Below, piece after piece: positions 10,109 through 21,189 of a stretch of 64,000 bases of DNA (position 1 is the first letter of the stretch; every line of letters starts with the position of its first letter). The DNA is from Pogonophryne albipinna (lineage: Eukaryota > Chordata > Actinopteri > Perciformes > Artedidraconidae). The position numbers and the translations under genes are program-made. The notes under the pieces were generated by a model. The model ran no database searches. It saw only the letters and a list, made by a program, of their open reading frames with translations, and was not told the DNA's origin. Where the stretch lies: positions 22,656,867-22,720,866 of the forward strand of contig CM053243.1 in assembly GCA_028583405.1 (NCBI GenBank). The letters are read 5' to 3'.

Positions 10109-12248
10109 CTAACACAAAAGCGACCACAGCGGCCTGGGCTCAGCTGCTTTTGCTCTAGGTCCACTAGCCCATGATGTGGACAGACGATGACCCGATTTAA
10201 GCCAAGATGTGATGAAAAGCGTTGGATCGAATCTCTCCAGTGGAGGTCCATTAAGGTCCACAAAAAGTAGTGATGAGATGCTGGCTTCACGCAGTCTATT
10301 GCGAGTCTTACTGTCAGTGTCATTCACAGCTGAAAAGCCCCTCTCGCACTCCGATGAAGTGGGCAGGTATGTTCTGCTTGCTATGGACAGTTTCTCCAGC
10401 GTTTTGCCTGGTGCAGGTGCAGCATCTTGTAACTTCCAGTCGCGAAGCTCCTGCACTGCTTCACTGGCAGATTCACCGAGTGCTTTCGCAAGGGCCCGTA
10501 TTTCTTTTTCCCCATAAAGTATAAGTGCGTTGCGGTCCTGTGGCCAAAAGTGCTTGTTGAGGGGTTTGAGCATATTAACGAGATCTGACTCTGGCATTCG
10601 CTTCTTAAGATTGTCGATCACAGACTGATAGAACTGACCCCTTTTAATCTTACCGCTGCTCTCTACTAGCTCCAAACCTTTGAACAGTCCTTGTGTTATG
10701 CGTTCCTCGGCCTTCTGTGCTGATTTACCTCCACACTCTTTCATAGCAGAAAGTACATCGATGCACTGCTGAATCTGACAATTAGCGCTCACTATATCTA
10801 TGTCCCTTTGCTGCAACCTTAGTGACAGGGCCTGCAGCTCACGAAGCATGTCTTTCATGCAAGCCAGATCGGCTACAAATCCACATTTGAGTCTCACATT
10901 CTTTGCGGAGTCTCACATTCTTTGCGGACTGATTGTACAAAGTGTACAACTTTGAAACGAAAATCTCGAAGTGGTTACATCCAGCAACAAGTTTTAGAGA
11001 GTCATGGACTGCCAATTCTAGCCGGTGGCAAAGACAATGTATAGACTGGATTTTGGGGAAGTCCTGTTTTAGCCGAGCAATGACCCCACTGTTTTTGCCA
11101 GTGAGGACAGACACGCCGTCAGTGGCTATGCTGATGAGATTGATAAACAAAAACTCGTCATCAAAACCTGCGTCACGTAGAGCCTCTCTCAGGCTGTTGT
11201 AGATGGGCTCGGCGTCTGTGCCCTGGGCTAACTCCTTGAGGTCTAAAAAGACATTATCCACATCTCCCTTTCCTGTCACGTCATATCTCACATATAAAAT
11301 CATATATGCACGTCCGTGCACAGTGCTCTCATCGATAGTGATGCTTATTTTTGACTGGGCCTTTTTAACATTAGAAACAAACTTTTTTTGCATTTCGAGT
11401 GCAATGTGGCCAATAATCTCAGCACAGGATTTGTCGGATCTGTGTACAGCGCCTACCTTTGCCCCATTGATCTCTTGGAGCTGCTGGGAGTTTTTTAAAT
11501 GCCATCCTTTCCTTTGCTATCATATAGGCGGATCTGAAAGCATTGGACGTTTCCTCTAACAACTTTGCGTTGATTGCGAGAATCTGGTTGGGCAGTATTG
11601 CTTGTTTTCTTGTTTCTGCCACTTCAACTGCCCTGTTGTGCGCCACACTATCCCGATGCTTGTAGATTTTCTTACGCAAGTTGTTCTTTGTTTTACTGGT
11701 TACGTCCCCGTTCATCCATTCTTCTGATAAGTGCGCTCCACCTTTATCAGTAGCCCTACTGAGGAGAAGGCTTTTAGCATCCCTGCAAAGAGTACAGCCT
11801 ATGCATCCATCCTTGGAGATGGTGTGATCCACTCACTCAACTGTTGGCTGGTCCAGCAAGCCGGCGGCCGCGGGACCACCGCAGCAACTTCGCCCCCCCC
11901 ATCTCGAGCAGCAGGCAGGGAGGAAGAGGAAGAACAGGTGGGGTGGTCATCAGCAGCATCATCATCTTCTTCCACATCTCCTTCGACCTCTACTATGTTA
12001 GTTGTAGTCATCAAGTTAGCTTCTCTTGGCTCGTCTTCTTGTGTCTCTTCAGCCCCCAAGTTAACGTTAGCTGTCAAGTTAGCACTAGCACTGACGTTAG
12101 CTCCCACCTCTCTCGGTTCTGTTGTAGCAGCAGTCACAACGTATGATGTGCTACCACCAGCTACATTCGGTTGGTCTTCTTGATCAGGTTGTTTGGCCGT
12201 CTTTTTAAAGAAATTGCCCAAGGTAAGTTGTTTTTTTCTTTTCGACAT
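10109..12248 (-). pseudogene. hAT transposase pseudogene (KIAA1586/ZNF862-like)
   Basis: Four consecutive minus-strand frames read as one decayed protein: 12248-11799, 11832-11419, 11393-10839 and 10897-10109. The N-terminus MSKRKKQLTLGNFFKK is typical of KIAA1586/ZNF862-type hAT proteins. CIGCTLCRDAKS follows, then the core motifs ITIDEST, SIATDGVSVLTGKNSG and SIHCLCHRLELAVHDSL. The C-terminal hAT dimerisation block contains SIASRTYLPTSSECERGFSA. Frame breaks lie near 11820, near 11490 and at 10891-10928, where a perfect 19-nt tandem duplication shifts the frame. All motifs are in order and few other stops exist, so decay is fairly recent. It normally binds the element ends and cuts; this copy cannot make a complete enzyme. 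Confidence 0.88.
10891..10928. repeat. Perfect 19-nt tandem duplication inside the transposase
   Basis: The unit 'gtctcacattctttgcgga' occurs twice head to tail (10891-10909 and 10910-10928). Nineteen is not a multiple of three, so the duplication by itself explains the frame shift between the third and fourth transposase segments. Confidence 0.95.
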
Positions 12249-12574
12249 GTCAGCAGCAGCAACAATGCCTGGTAAACATGCAGTGCTAACTAAACGAGCT
12301 TGTGAGTGAGTGGGTAGTGGGTGGAGCTGCGGGCAGCATGCAAGCAGGCAACACTTTTTTCATGAATCATAAACTCTAAATATAATTTTATTTAACTTAT
12401 TTTACACCTTTGAAAAAAAAAACATGCCCAAAATGGAATTTATTTGGTCATCATATCAGTATTTTAGAGAGCTCCCCCCAAATTTCACAAACCATGTTCC
12501 CAGGGGAGCTCATGTCACCACTAGGGGAGCTATAGCTCCCCCTGCTCCCCTCCAGTTCGCACCCTGGTCCCCAC

Positions 12575-13876
12575 GTGTCTGCAGGAAGTTTCACTGATCC
12601 GCGTCCCCTCCCCTGAGCCAAACGATAACTTCTGGAAGCTATCCTACTTGCTAAAGGGTAGGCAGATGGACTGAGGTACGTTGTAAATTAATGTTATTTT
12701 ACATGTTATAAGGAGAGTAGCGAGTGACACAATTTATAGTTTTAATTTGTACGTCACACCAGGTGTAGGACTCAAAGGACTCGGGTTAATGGAGAGGGGA
12801 GACTCGTCACGACCAGCTCATTTCTAGGATCCGGGTTAATGATCCGGATGAATCAGGACTCGCCCATCTCTACAACGAGTTCAGTTCAGTCCTTTTTCAT
12901 CTTCTCGCTGCACAGGTTACTACTTTATGAGTAGAAGCCAAGCTAGCTTATTGAAAATGCGATTCTAGCTCATCGCTACCTGTAGCCTTGTGATCGTCTC
13001 GATCGGAGCTGCGGGCTAGAAAATGCTCGCCCTCCAAAGGCTGCAACGAGCTGACGCCCTCCCAAGGGAGGGGACCGCGGTGTTCACCGCTCGGACCCCA
13101 GGAGCGGACGCTCCTGCACGTCAGTCGGTGAGATCGCTACCACTTATTGCTGATTGTGCTATTCTCAAGCTAATGAGATAATTGTGTGCTGAGCATACTT
13201 GCCAACCCTCCCGATTTTCGCGGGAAACTCCCGATTTCATTGCCCTCTCCCGGTTTCCTCCTGGGGTCATATTTCTCCCGCATTTCTCCCGATTTCTGAC
13301 AAAATCAGATTTACTCAGGACTGTTTCCACTTGGACTTTAATACAGCTACACCATTGTTTGATTTCCATTGTAGCGCGTCTCTTTAGCAGCGTGCGCAAC
13401 TGAAAGTCTGAGAGGGTGAGGAAGATAGTCACAGCAAATCGACAACTCGACCCTCTACTCACTCCTTTCCTGTAAAATACAGGTCCAGCCCACACATATG
13501 CTCCATCAAGGATGGTGCTACAAGGCAGTGCACTTACAACTACAATAAGCATGTTAATCTAATACAGCTCCGGCGAACCACTAACTGCAGCTCGTCTTTT
13601 TGTCCGTACGGGTCTTGGAAGACCGGAAGCTGTGGAGTTAATAAAAACATGTTCTTACTCAATATCAAGCCACGATTATTGTTTTTATTTTAAATCGTAT
13701 AATGTCGGACTTTTTTTGTCGTCTGTGAGGAAAATAAATGGGGCTCAGAGCCTCAGAATACTGAAATCTGTATTTTTTTTAATGTTTTTTCCTTCTAATT
13801 TGTTATTCTTTTCTAAATAACACACTGTTATTTACTCACCAATAACACACACTTATCCTTGTTTTTATTTATTTGT
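12575..13876. other. Unassigned stretch, partly repeat-derived
   Basis: No host gene is recognised. Around 13190-13320 lies the repeat-like phrase 'cttgccaaccctcccgattt' followed by further 'ctcccg' phrases, resembling a transposon end common in fish. The segment 13650-13680 ('actcaatatcaagccac') recurs at 30600. A phrase at 13690-13735 is a diverged copy of the arm that starts the next element. The minus frame 13121-13552 (143 codons) covers the repeat and has no known domain. Confidence 0.4.
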
Positions 13877-13880
13877 TTAA

Positions 13881-15943
13881 TTCCATAATCTCTGGCTTTT
13901 TTGGCGTCCGTCAGGAACTGAATTTAAAAATAAAAATAACCGGAAACAGACGTAGGACATTTCGAGCATCATTGCGATACACAGCCACTGAACTGATTAC
14001 CCAAGATCCTCAGCTATGGTTTAAACTCGCTGATTAGATGTTTTAGCCGCAATGCATGTAGGGATATGGTGTTAATGCAATATGAAATGCCGCCGAAACT
14101 CAATACTTGACGTGAATACGTCTCATTGCAGTATCAACACTAATTCGGCTGACTTTTACATTTGATCTCATTCGTAGATAGGTTATATTTACACCAAAAC
14201 GGTGCACAGCTGATATAAAAGGACTTGTAGTTTTTAAAGATATTACTGATTTTCTTTGAATATAAGAATGTAAAATAGTATAGCAATATGCTGTAAAATT
14301 ATGTGAAAACATGAATAAAACTACACATCTTCAGATGTTGTACATACATAAGTGTCCTACACTAATAATACAAAGTTATTATGGCTGTGTGTACCTTGTG
14401 TGCACCACCTAGTGGTTAAAGCACGTTATTGAATTATTGTTTTTATGTGTTATATTTGATGAAAGAAATATTAAGAGTACATACTCTCATAGGGGGGAAG
14501 TAGAAGGTCAATGATAGAAATATAGAATATCAAAAATCAAGAAGATACTATAAGTGATCTCTACAATAAAACAGTTTAGTGTAGGATGTACAAAGATATT
14601 AATAGGAGGAGGTGCAAAACAGAAAAACGAATTAACCTTTATTTAAACATTAAATAATACTTTAGATTAAGGTCTTCTTTTAAATAAGAAAAATGCTTTG
14701 GGGGTATCAAAAGATAAATATTAAGCCTGACAAAGTACTTAACGTCTAATACATTGCTTTCCAGCAATGTTAACTATGTTGAAGCACTTATATTATACAT
14801 ATGAATTATACTCTTATGTATGTAGATAGTATAAGAAATGTGCAGAATATGACAGTTTAATGGTGGAGGTATACAAACATATTGATAGATGTCTTGTAAT
14901 GCACTGTTGAGGAACCTCAGCTGCGACCCAAGTTTTTCATTCATTGCATAACTACACCATAGTTGTGTATATGATATGTCAATAAACCTTAGAAAATCTT
15001 GAAATCTTGAGGGATGTGCAAAATAGCCATTATACAGTCTTTAATTAACTATTAGAGAATAACGAGTAATGAATATACTTTATTACTCGTTTCCATTCAT
15101 GTCAATTGCAGATAAATGTTTAGTCTTCTCAAACACCAACTATCAAATATCTCTCCTGATTGTTGGCACTTGACAATCACCTTCCCTGAATTTTACTCAG
15201 GTGTAACTAAAGTCTGATTTAAGGGTTGTTTATATTTCACATAATTAATCAGAATCTGCAAAGTAACTCAAATAAATGTAGTGGAGTAAAAATACCAGGT
15301 TAACCTCTGAATTGTAGTGGAGTAGAATTACAAAGTAACAATGAGCTGTCATGTGGGTATATATTAATGCTGCGCATTATGGACACAAGCAATTTTCACC
15401 CATTTATTAATTATATGTTTTACATTTGATAACACCAATGTGTTTAATACTGGCAACTTCTAATTGTGGGAAAAACGAAAACGTTCAGTAGAGACGTCCC
15501 ATAGAACATTTTGCGAAACACAATAGCCAGCATGTGTAGTTCTGGGGGGGGCGTTCGATTCCAGTTTTGGATAGTCTGGCGTGGTTTCGTTCCATTTCAC
15601 ACAGCTGTTTGACGCTCGGCGTAACCTTGGCGCACTGCCACTCCAACATCCAATCCCAGAGCTTGAAAATGAATCACAGGGACAGTAGTCCTAAACGATA
15701 GCTGGGAATTATGGGTAGTGTAGTGTCTTTGGCCATCCTAAACACCATATCCCTACATGCATTGCGGCTAAAACATCCAATCAGCGAGCTTAAACCATAG
15801 CTGAGGATCTTAGGTAATCAGTTCAGTGGCTGTGTATCGCAATGATGCTCGAAATGTCCCTTATAGGCCTACATCTGTTTCCGGTTATTTTTATTTTGAA
15901 ATTCAGTTCCTGACGGACGCCAAAAAAGCCCGAGATTATGGAA
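13881..15943. mobile_element. TTAA-flanked transposon with ~200-bp inverted arms
   Basis: Arms at 13881-14073 and 15741-15943 are inverted copies, nearly identical except for a 10-nt insertion in the right arm. Both ends start TTCCATAATCTC and are bordered by TTAA (13877-13880 and 15944-15947). Kolobok and piggyBac superfamilies duplicate TTAA, so this is probably a non-autonomous member of one of them. The interior has no transposase. It carries an 'actccactacat'-type repeat (about 15240-15330) and a LINE/SINE-like segment (about 14880-15010). Most of the interior recurs, inverted, inside the THAP foldback element at 42.7-44.5 kb. Confidence 0.82.
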
Positions 15944-15947
15944 TTAA

Positions 15948-16105
15948 CGGACGGACAAAAAGACATGCTGCAGGCACGAAACATACTACCAATAGAAATA
16001 CATTGCTTTGAAAATCGTTCTGTGTGACACGAAAAAAAGGGGGAAATCGTGTTGGTGAACACGAATCAATAGATTAAATGTTGTGACTATAACACGAAAT
16101 GCCCT
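15948..16105. other. Repeat-like junction between the TTAA element and the DIRS element
   Basis: It contains 'cgtgttggtgaacacgaat' with an internal inverted 'gtgttggtgaacac' and the phrase 'gtgactataacacgaaatg'. These look like fish interspersed-repeat sequence. No gene. Confidence 0.35.
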
Positions 16106-16114
16106 GAGACTGGG

Positions 16115-16740
16115 TTGAGTGAAGAGAGCGTCTCGGCTCCCCTCTCACTGCACACATTTGGTTCCTTACCTGTTCCATCCTCCACTTAGCTGAGTGCTCT
16201 CGCTCAAGGCTAACTCGTTACGGCGCTAGTGAAGAGAGTGCCTTCGCTCCCCTCTCACGGCACACAATTGGTTCCTGTTCCATCCTCCAGTTAGCTGAGT
16301 GCTCTCGCTCAAGGCTAACTCGTTACGACGCTAGTGAAGAGAGTGTCTTCGCTCCACTCTCACGGCACACAATTGGTTCCTGTTCCATCCTCCAGTTAGC
16401 TGAGTGCTCTCGCTCAAAGTTAACTTGCTACAGCGCTAGTGAAGAGAGTGTTTCCGCTCCCCTCTCACTGCACACAGTTGGTTTAATACCCGTTCCATCC
16501 TTCAGTTAGCAGAGTGCTCTCGCTCAGGCTAACTCGCTACGGCGCTAGTGGAGAGAGTATTCCCGCTCTCCTCTCACAGGATATATACCATTAACTGAAT
16601 TCATTTTTCTCACCCCAGTTAGCAGAGTGCTCATGCTCACGCTAACTACTATTGAGCTCACTCCCCTCCACTGCATATATTGTTTCCTGGCCCAGTTATT
16701 TACAGTCAGCTGAGTGCTCTCGCTCAGACTGATTTAAACT
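16115..16740. repeat. Leader tandem repeat of the DIRS element, ~108-bp unit
   Basis: Five to six units. Each has 'gtgaagagagtgt..tcgctc', 'cctctcac.gcacac', 'ggttcctgttccatcctcca' and 'gctgagtgctctcgctcaag'. Units begin near 16118, 16229, 16335, 16438 and 16548; the last copies diverge. It lies directly upstream of gag, where a promoter or replication signal would be expected. Confidence 0.88.
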
Positions 16741-17414
16741 GCCAGCAGCAATTAGTCTGGAGGTTTTTTTCATTGGTACTGTCGCTATGTTTAACGGCTG
16801 TAACACCTGTATGGCTCCTCTTCAACCAGAAGATGGCCATGACCTTTGCCCCTCTTGTCTTGGCCTCGAGCATCTGAGGGAGGGCCTTTCGGAGGACCTA
16901 TGCATGAATTGAACCATCTTGCCTCGTGCGGTAAGAGCTGCTAGACTAGCCGAGGTTGAAATACTGACTGAGGGTGGCCTTCCCCCTGCACAGTCGACTC
17001 CAGCCCAACCTACCCATCCTAGGCGTTGGGCCGCAGAGGCTGCGGGTGCCCCTCCCAAGAAGAGGACTAAGCCTGATAGGCTGTCCTCCAGGGTGGACCT
17101 ACTGTTCTACTACTACTCACTACTGAGCTAGCCCAGATGAAGTCACTCCTCTTGGCTCTCCATTCTGGTGCCCGTACAGAGCACGCTACTGCACCCAATC
17201 CACCCATGGCTGAGCTGGTTCCAGATGACGATGTGGTCTCGATGTCAGCTTCAGCCACTCAATTTAATGAGTATGACGGGGAGGGCCCATCCCATGCTTC
17301 TAGGGGTGTAACGGTTCACAAACATTTCGGTTCGGTACGTACCTCGGTTTTTAGGTCACGGTTCGGTTCGGTACGTTTTCGGTACAGCAGAAAAAATTAT
17401 CACAAAACATAACA

Positions 17415-17700
17415 TATATTTTTTAAATTATTATTAAACTGTGAATAATGTATTCAATCAAATAAATACAAAATATAATAAAATAAACATTAAGGTGCAG
17501 CATTTCGATGAACTGAAATAATCTGTATTTGAACTTTACTGTACTAGTACTCACAAAACATAAACTATTAGTTTTGGGTTTTTAATTATTATTAAACTGT
17601 GAATATTCACTCAAATAAATACAAAATATAATAAAATAAACATTAAGGTGCAGCTTTTCGATGAACTGAAATAATCTGTATTTGAACTGTACTGTACTAG
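17415..17700. repeat. Direct duplication inside the BED hAT
   Basis: Two copies of about 130 bp: 'aaataaacattaaggtgcag' occurs near 17480 and 17634, each followed by 'tttcgatgaactgaaataat' and 'ctgtactagtac'. Confidence 0.8.
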
Positions 17701-17812
17701 TACCTAAGCAGCCAGTTTGACATTAGGACTTGCTTGTCATTGTATTTTCATGTTTTTTTAAAGAAAAATGAACTTGTCCACATTGCTTGCCGAAAGGGCA
17801 GATCTGCTGGCA

Positions 17813-18235
17813 CTAACAATGTCTCCTGCTGTGGAGAACACCCTCTCTAGGGACAGAGGTAGCAGATACAGCCAGGTAGCGCTTAGCTAACATGGCAACA
17901 TAAGGATATTTGGCGTTTGTAATAGCTTTGGCTCGGTCTGAACTTGTTGCGAGTGGTGGAGGCTTAAATGCTAGCGGGAGTTGGGTTTGCACTTCAGTCT
18001 TTTGGTACCGGTGATATTCACGTTCGGGTGATGCCTTTTCAAATGAGTGCAAGTTTGATGTATTGCCAGCCGCGTAACCAATTTTAGTTGAACAATGCCG
18101 ACAAACAGCTTTGGTTCGGTCCACCTGTCTTTGTCCGTCATCCTTGTACGTAACTGCGAAACCAAAATGTTCCCAAACCGGAGACATCAATGATGCTGGA
18201 GGATTTTCGAGCTCAACTTTATCTGCGTTCGCCAT
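17813..18235 (-). pseudogene. BED-type zinc finger remnant of a hAT transposase
   Basis: The 140-codon minus frame starts MANADKVELENPPASL and has a BED finger: SPVWEHFGF..., CRHCSTKIGYA and an SNLHSFEKASPEREYHRY helix. The second half, SDRAKAITNAKYPYVAMLAKRYLAVSATSVPREG, joins a catalytic-domain edge to the C-terminal dimerisation motif (aryLavpATSvpsErvFS). The whole core between them is deleted. The usual second zinc-ligand His is in an altered context (NLHSFEKASPEREYH against the typical NL..HL...H). BED fingers bind the transposon ends. Confidence 0.82.
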
Positions 18236-19481
18236 TTCGACAGTTCCTCAAATTACTGACCACATTTGAACGCATCCCTCTGACCAGCTCGTCCAATGAA
18301 ATGACTTGCTCGCTCTATGACGCGTTGAACACAATGGGAGCAAATTACTCTGAATGCTGCGACGCAGCACCTGAGATTACTTCCAAGAAGTTGTTCACGT
18401 TCTCAATTTTTTACGTTTAACGTTATATTCGTTCGGTCCACTTCGGTACACACGTGTACCGAACCGAAGGGCCCGTACCGAATAATTTCGGTACGGGTAC
18501 GTGTACCGTTACACCCCTACATGCTTCTGGGCCTGGCTCCTGTAACTCAGCTCATGGTTCCTCTGAGGGGGCAGATGACGGCTGGTTGTACAGCAGCCCG
18601 AAACAGCGCCTGCCAGTGCGTTCTTCACGCGCACTCTGGTACCCGCCACCTTTACCGTTCCTCCCTCTTGTGAGTATCTGAGGGAGTTACATGCATGCTG
18701 GAGGGACACTAAGGCTCTTTCCCGTCTTACGTCCGATGGCCGAGCCCTGGCAGCCATGCAGGATGCGGCAATAGTCGGCCTTGACCACAAGCCGGCTGTT
18801 GAGCCTACCATTGCTTCCCTCATAGTTTCCCCTGACGAAGCTCTGAGGTCGGAGGCCAGGTGCCCTTGACCCCAATGTCGGGTCGCTGATGACCTGCTCA
18901 CTAAGGCTTACGATGCAGCGGCGCGCATGGGCCGCATAGGCAATTCCCTCTCTCACCTCATGTTCGCCCTCTCAGCTTCCCTGCAGGAGGATGCTCTCAG
19001 CGCTTCCTCTACCAGCCTCAGTGACGCCTCATTACAGGTGTTCGCTCTGATGTCTAGAGAGCTTGGGCTCCACTCTCGTCCAGACTCGTCACCAGGTTTG
19101 GCTGGCACAGTCACCCTTATCAGAGGCATGTAGGAGGACTCTCCGTGCTGTCCCAGTGGAGCTGGGGGAGCTGTTCGGTACAGCTGCCGTACAGGTGCTC
19201 GAACGGACTGTCCAAGCTAGTCAGACCAGGCAACAGTTCTCAGCTCTTCGTAGAGATATGCCTCCCCCCGGTAGGCCTAGAGGTTCTGCGTCTGCCTCCC
19301 GAGGCCGCTCCCATCACCCCGGTCCCCGCCATGGGCCTCAGTGTCCCACGAGGGGGCCGGCCCGCTACGGTCCTGTTAACTCTCCCCCAAGGCAGCCTCG
19401 GCATCCGGTGCCTAACCGTCGCCCCCCCCCCAGAGCCTCTAGAGGCCGGGGGGCAAGGTACTGAGGGTCTGGGGCCGGCTG

Positions 19482-20790
19482 TCGGTTATTTCTCCCAGCA
19501 GCAGCTCAGCTACTGGGTAGCTCAAGCTTCAGACCCCTGGGTGTTTTCCACCTTAACCCAAGGGTACAAGCTTCAGTTCCGACGCCGGCCCCCAGCCTTC
19601 AGCCGGGTCAAAATGACCACCATAAGCGACCCGGCAAAAGAAATCGCCCTAAACCAGGAGCGATCAGTCCTCCTTGCCAAGGGTGCAATCGAGCCTGTGG
19701 ACCCCATCTCACACCCCGGGGGCTTCTACTCGACCTACTTCCTGGTAAGGAAGAAAGGCGGTGGACTTCACCCAATCCATCGATCTGAGGGGACTCAACA
19801 ACTTCCTAAAGATTTTACCTTTCCATATGCTGAGCACAGCGGACATTGCCAGGGGGGAATGGTTCATGTCCGTCGACTTGAAGGATGCTGATTTTCATGT
19901 GCTTATTGTACCTCATCACAGGCAGTTTATTCGCTTTGCCTTCAGAGGCCGTCATTTCCAGTTCAGGGTGCTCCCACTCGGACTCTCCCTCTCCCCGAGG
20001 GTGTTCACCAGTTCCTGCAGTCTCAGGGTATGCAGATTCTGCCATTCTTAGATGACTGGTTAATCTGTGCACCATCCCGGTTGCAGTCGACCCAGGAGGA
20101 CACGGCTCTCCTTCTCTCTCATGTCGCCCGGCTAGGCCTCAAGGTGAACATGGAGAAGAGTTGTCTGAACCCCTCTCAGAGCCGAACCTTCATTGGTGTG
20201 GCTCTGGACACAGTCACTATGCGGGCTTGTCCATCTGCTCAGCACCTGGACGACATCCTCCAGCTTCTTCCCCTCTTCAAAAGGGGCAGGTCTCTAGCAT
20301 ATATCCTTTTTCTCCGCCTCTTGGGCAAGCTGACAGCTGCCTCAGCTCAGGTTGTATATGTCGAGGGGCGTGGCCATGGGCTCTGTTCCTTTCCGCAGAG
20401 AGACCGTTACGATGGATGCCAGCCTCTCGGGATGGGGTGTGGTGTGGAAAAACAGGACAGCCCACGTGGGCAGTGGTCTGCTCAGGACTGCACAGAACAC
20501 ATCAACGTGCTAGAGCTGCGAGCTGTGCACCTAGCACTCAGGCACTTCCTGCCATACCTGAGGGGGAGGCATGTGCTTGTCCGCTCGGACAACACTACAA
20601 CGATGTATCACATAAACCACCAGGGGGCACCAAATCTGCACGCTTGCTAGAGGTGTCCCAGACTCTCCTGACCTGGGCAGCTCCTTTCCTGTCCAGCCTA
20701 CGGTCAATGTATCTGCCCGGAGAGCAGAACCAAGTCGCCGACTTCCTCTCCCGTCACAAGCCTCCACCGGGGGAGTGGCGGCTTCATCCA
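19482..20790 (+). pseudogene. DIRS reverse transcriptase / RNase H, frameshifted
   Basis: RT motifs are read across several frames: GAIEPVDPISHPGGFYSTYF and LVRKKGG near 19690-19770, then LSTADIARGEWFMSVDLKDA (19830-19890) with the catalytic D, then FRVLPLGLSLSPRVF. The active-site FLDDWLI lies at about 20040-20062. RNase H follows: INVLELRAVHLALRHFLP and VRSDNTTTMYHINHQG (20505-20630), then YLPGEQNQVADFLSRH (20710-20757). These are the classic DIRS/Ngaro motifs. Frame changes near 19790, 20030 and 20400, plus a stop at 20648, destroy the gene. It copied element RNA into DNA when active. Confidence 0.85.
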
Positions 20791-21189
20791 GAGGTGGTGA
20801 CCAGCATCTGGGGTCTCTTCGGTAGGGCAGAGGAACATCTCTTTGCCTCAAAGATGTCGACCCACTGCCCCCTATGGTTCTCCTTGACGGAGAAGACCAG
20901 CCCTTTGGGTCAGGACGCCCTGGCTCATTCATGGCCAGGGTGTCTTCTCTATGCCTATCCACCCCTTCCTCTGATCCTACCAACACTCCTCAGAGTGCTT
21001 CATCAGAGCCACATGCTTCTTCTGGTGGCCCCCTTCTGGCCAGTCAGGACTTGGTTCTCCCTGCTGCACAGACTCTGTTGCGGGATGCCTTGGCGTCTCC
21101 CCAACAGGAAGGACCTCTTGTCTCAGCTGGAGGGTCGGATATGGCACCCCGACCCCTGCCGCCTCCAGCTGTGGGTCTGGCCACTGGAG

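Larger units (their letters stand above)
9814..12566 (-). mobile_element. Full-length hAT transposon with perfect 8-bp TSD
   Basis: Ends are 'cagtgtgcgaact' at 9814 and 'agttcgcaccctg' finishing at 12566, an inverted pair with one mismatch. The flanking 8-mer 'gtccccac' occurs at both 9806-9813 and 12567-12574. The 2,753-bp interior carries one transposase gene on the minus strand, broken into four frames. Removing the element and one duplication joins the flanks into continuous sequence, so this is a clean insertion beside the 7870-9707 element. Confidence 0.93.
17301..18519 (-). mobile_element. BED-finger hAT transposon nested in DIRS gag, perfect 8-bp TSD
   Basis: Ends are 'taggggtgtaacggtt' at 17301 and its inverted partner ending 'cgttacacccccta'-like at 18519 (actual last bases 'gttacacccctA'). 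The 8-mer 'catgcttc' flanks both sides (17293-17300 and 18520-18527). Subterminal 'ttcggttcggtac' repeats occur at both ends. A short BED-finger coding remnant is inside. At 1,219 bp it is an internally deleted derivative of a ZBED/Ac-like element and inserted after the DIRS copy. Confidence 0.93.
16787..19133 (+). pseudogene. DIRS gag-like gene, interrupted by a hAT
   Basis: An ATG at 16787 opens a cysteine/histidine-rich start (C..C...DGHDLCPSCLGLEH...C) characteristic of gag in fish DIRS-like elements. A TGA follows after about 43 codons, where a Cys codon would fit the family pattern. The frame then continues with LPRAVRAARLAEVE and a basic proline-rich stretch. It is split by the hAT at 17301-18519. 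It resumes in another frame with HACWRDTKALSRL, DLLTKAYDAAARMGR and SRELGLHSRPDSS. Gag would package the element RNA; this copy has at least one nonsense change, several frame changes and an insertion. Confidence 0.72.

Noticed and set aside
10209..10524. Plus-strand frames of 84 and 102 codons
   Set aside because: Antisense to the transposase C-terminus, no domain of their own.
11731..12183. 150-codon plus-strand frame rich in Ser/Ala/Thr
   Set aside because: Antisense shadow of the hAT transposase N-terminus, whose minus-strand reading has family motifs.
13121..13552. 143-codon minus frame
   Set aside because: Covers the 'cttgccaaccctcccg' repeat and has no recognised domain.
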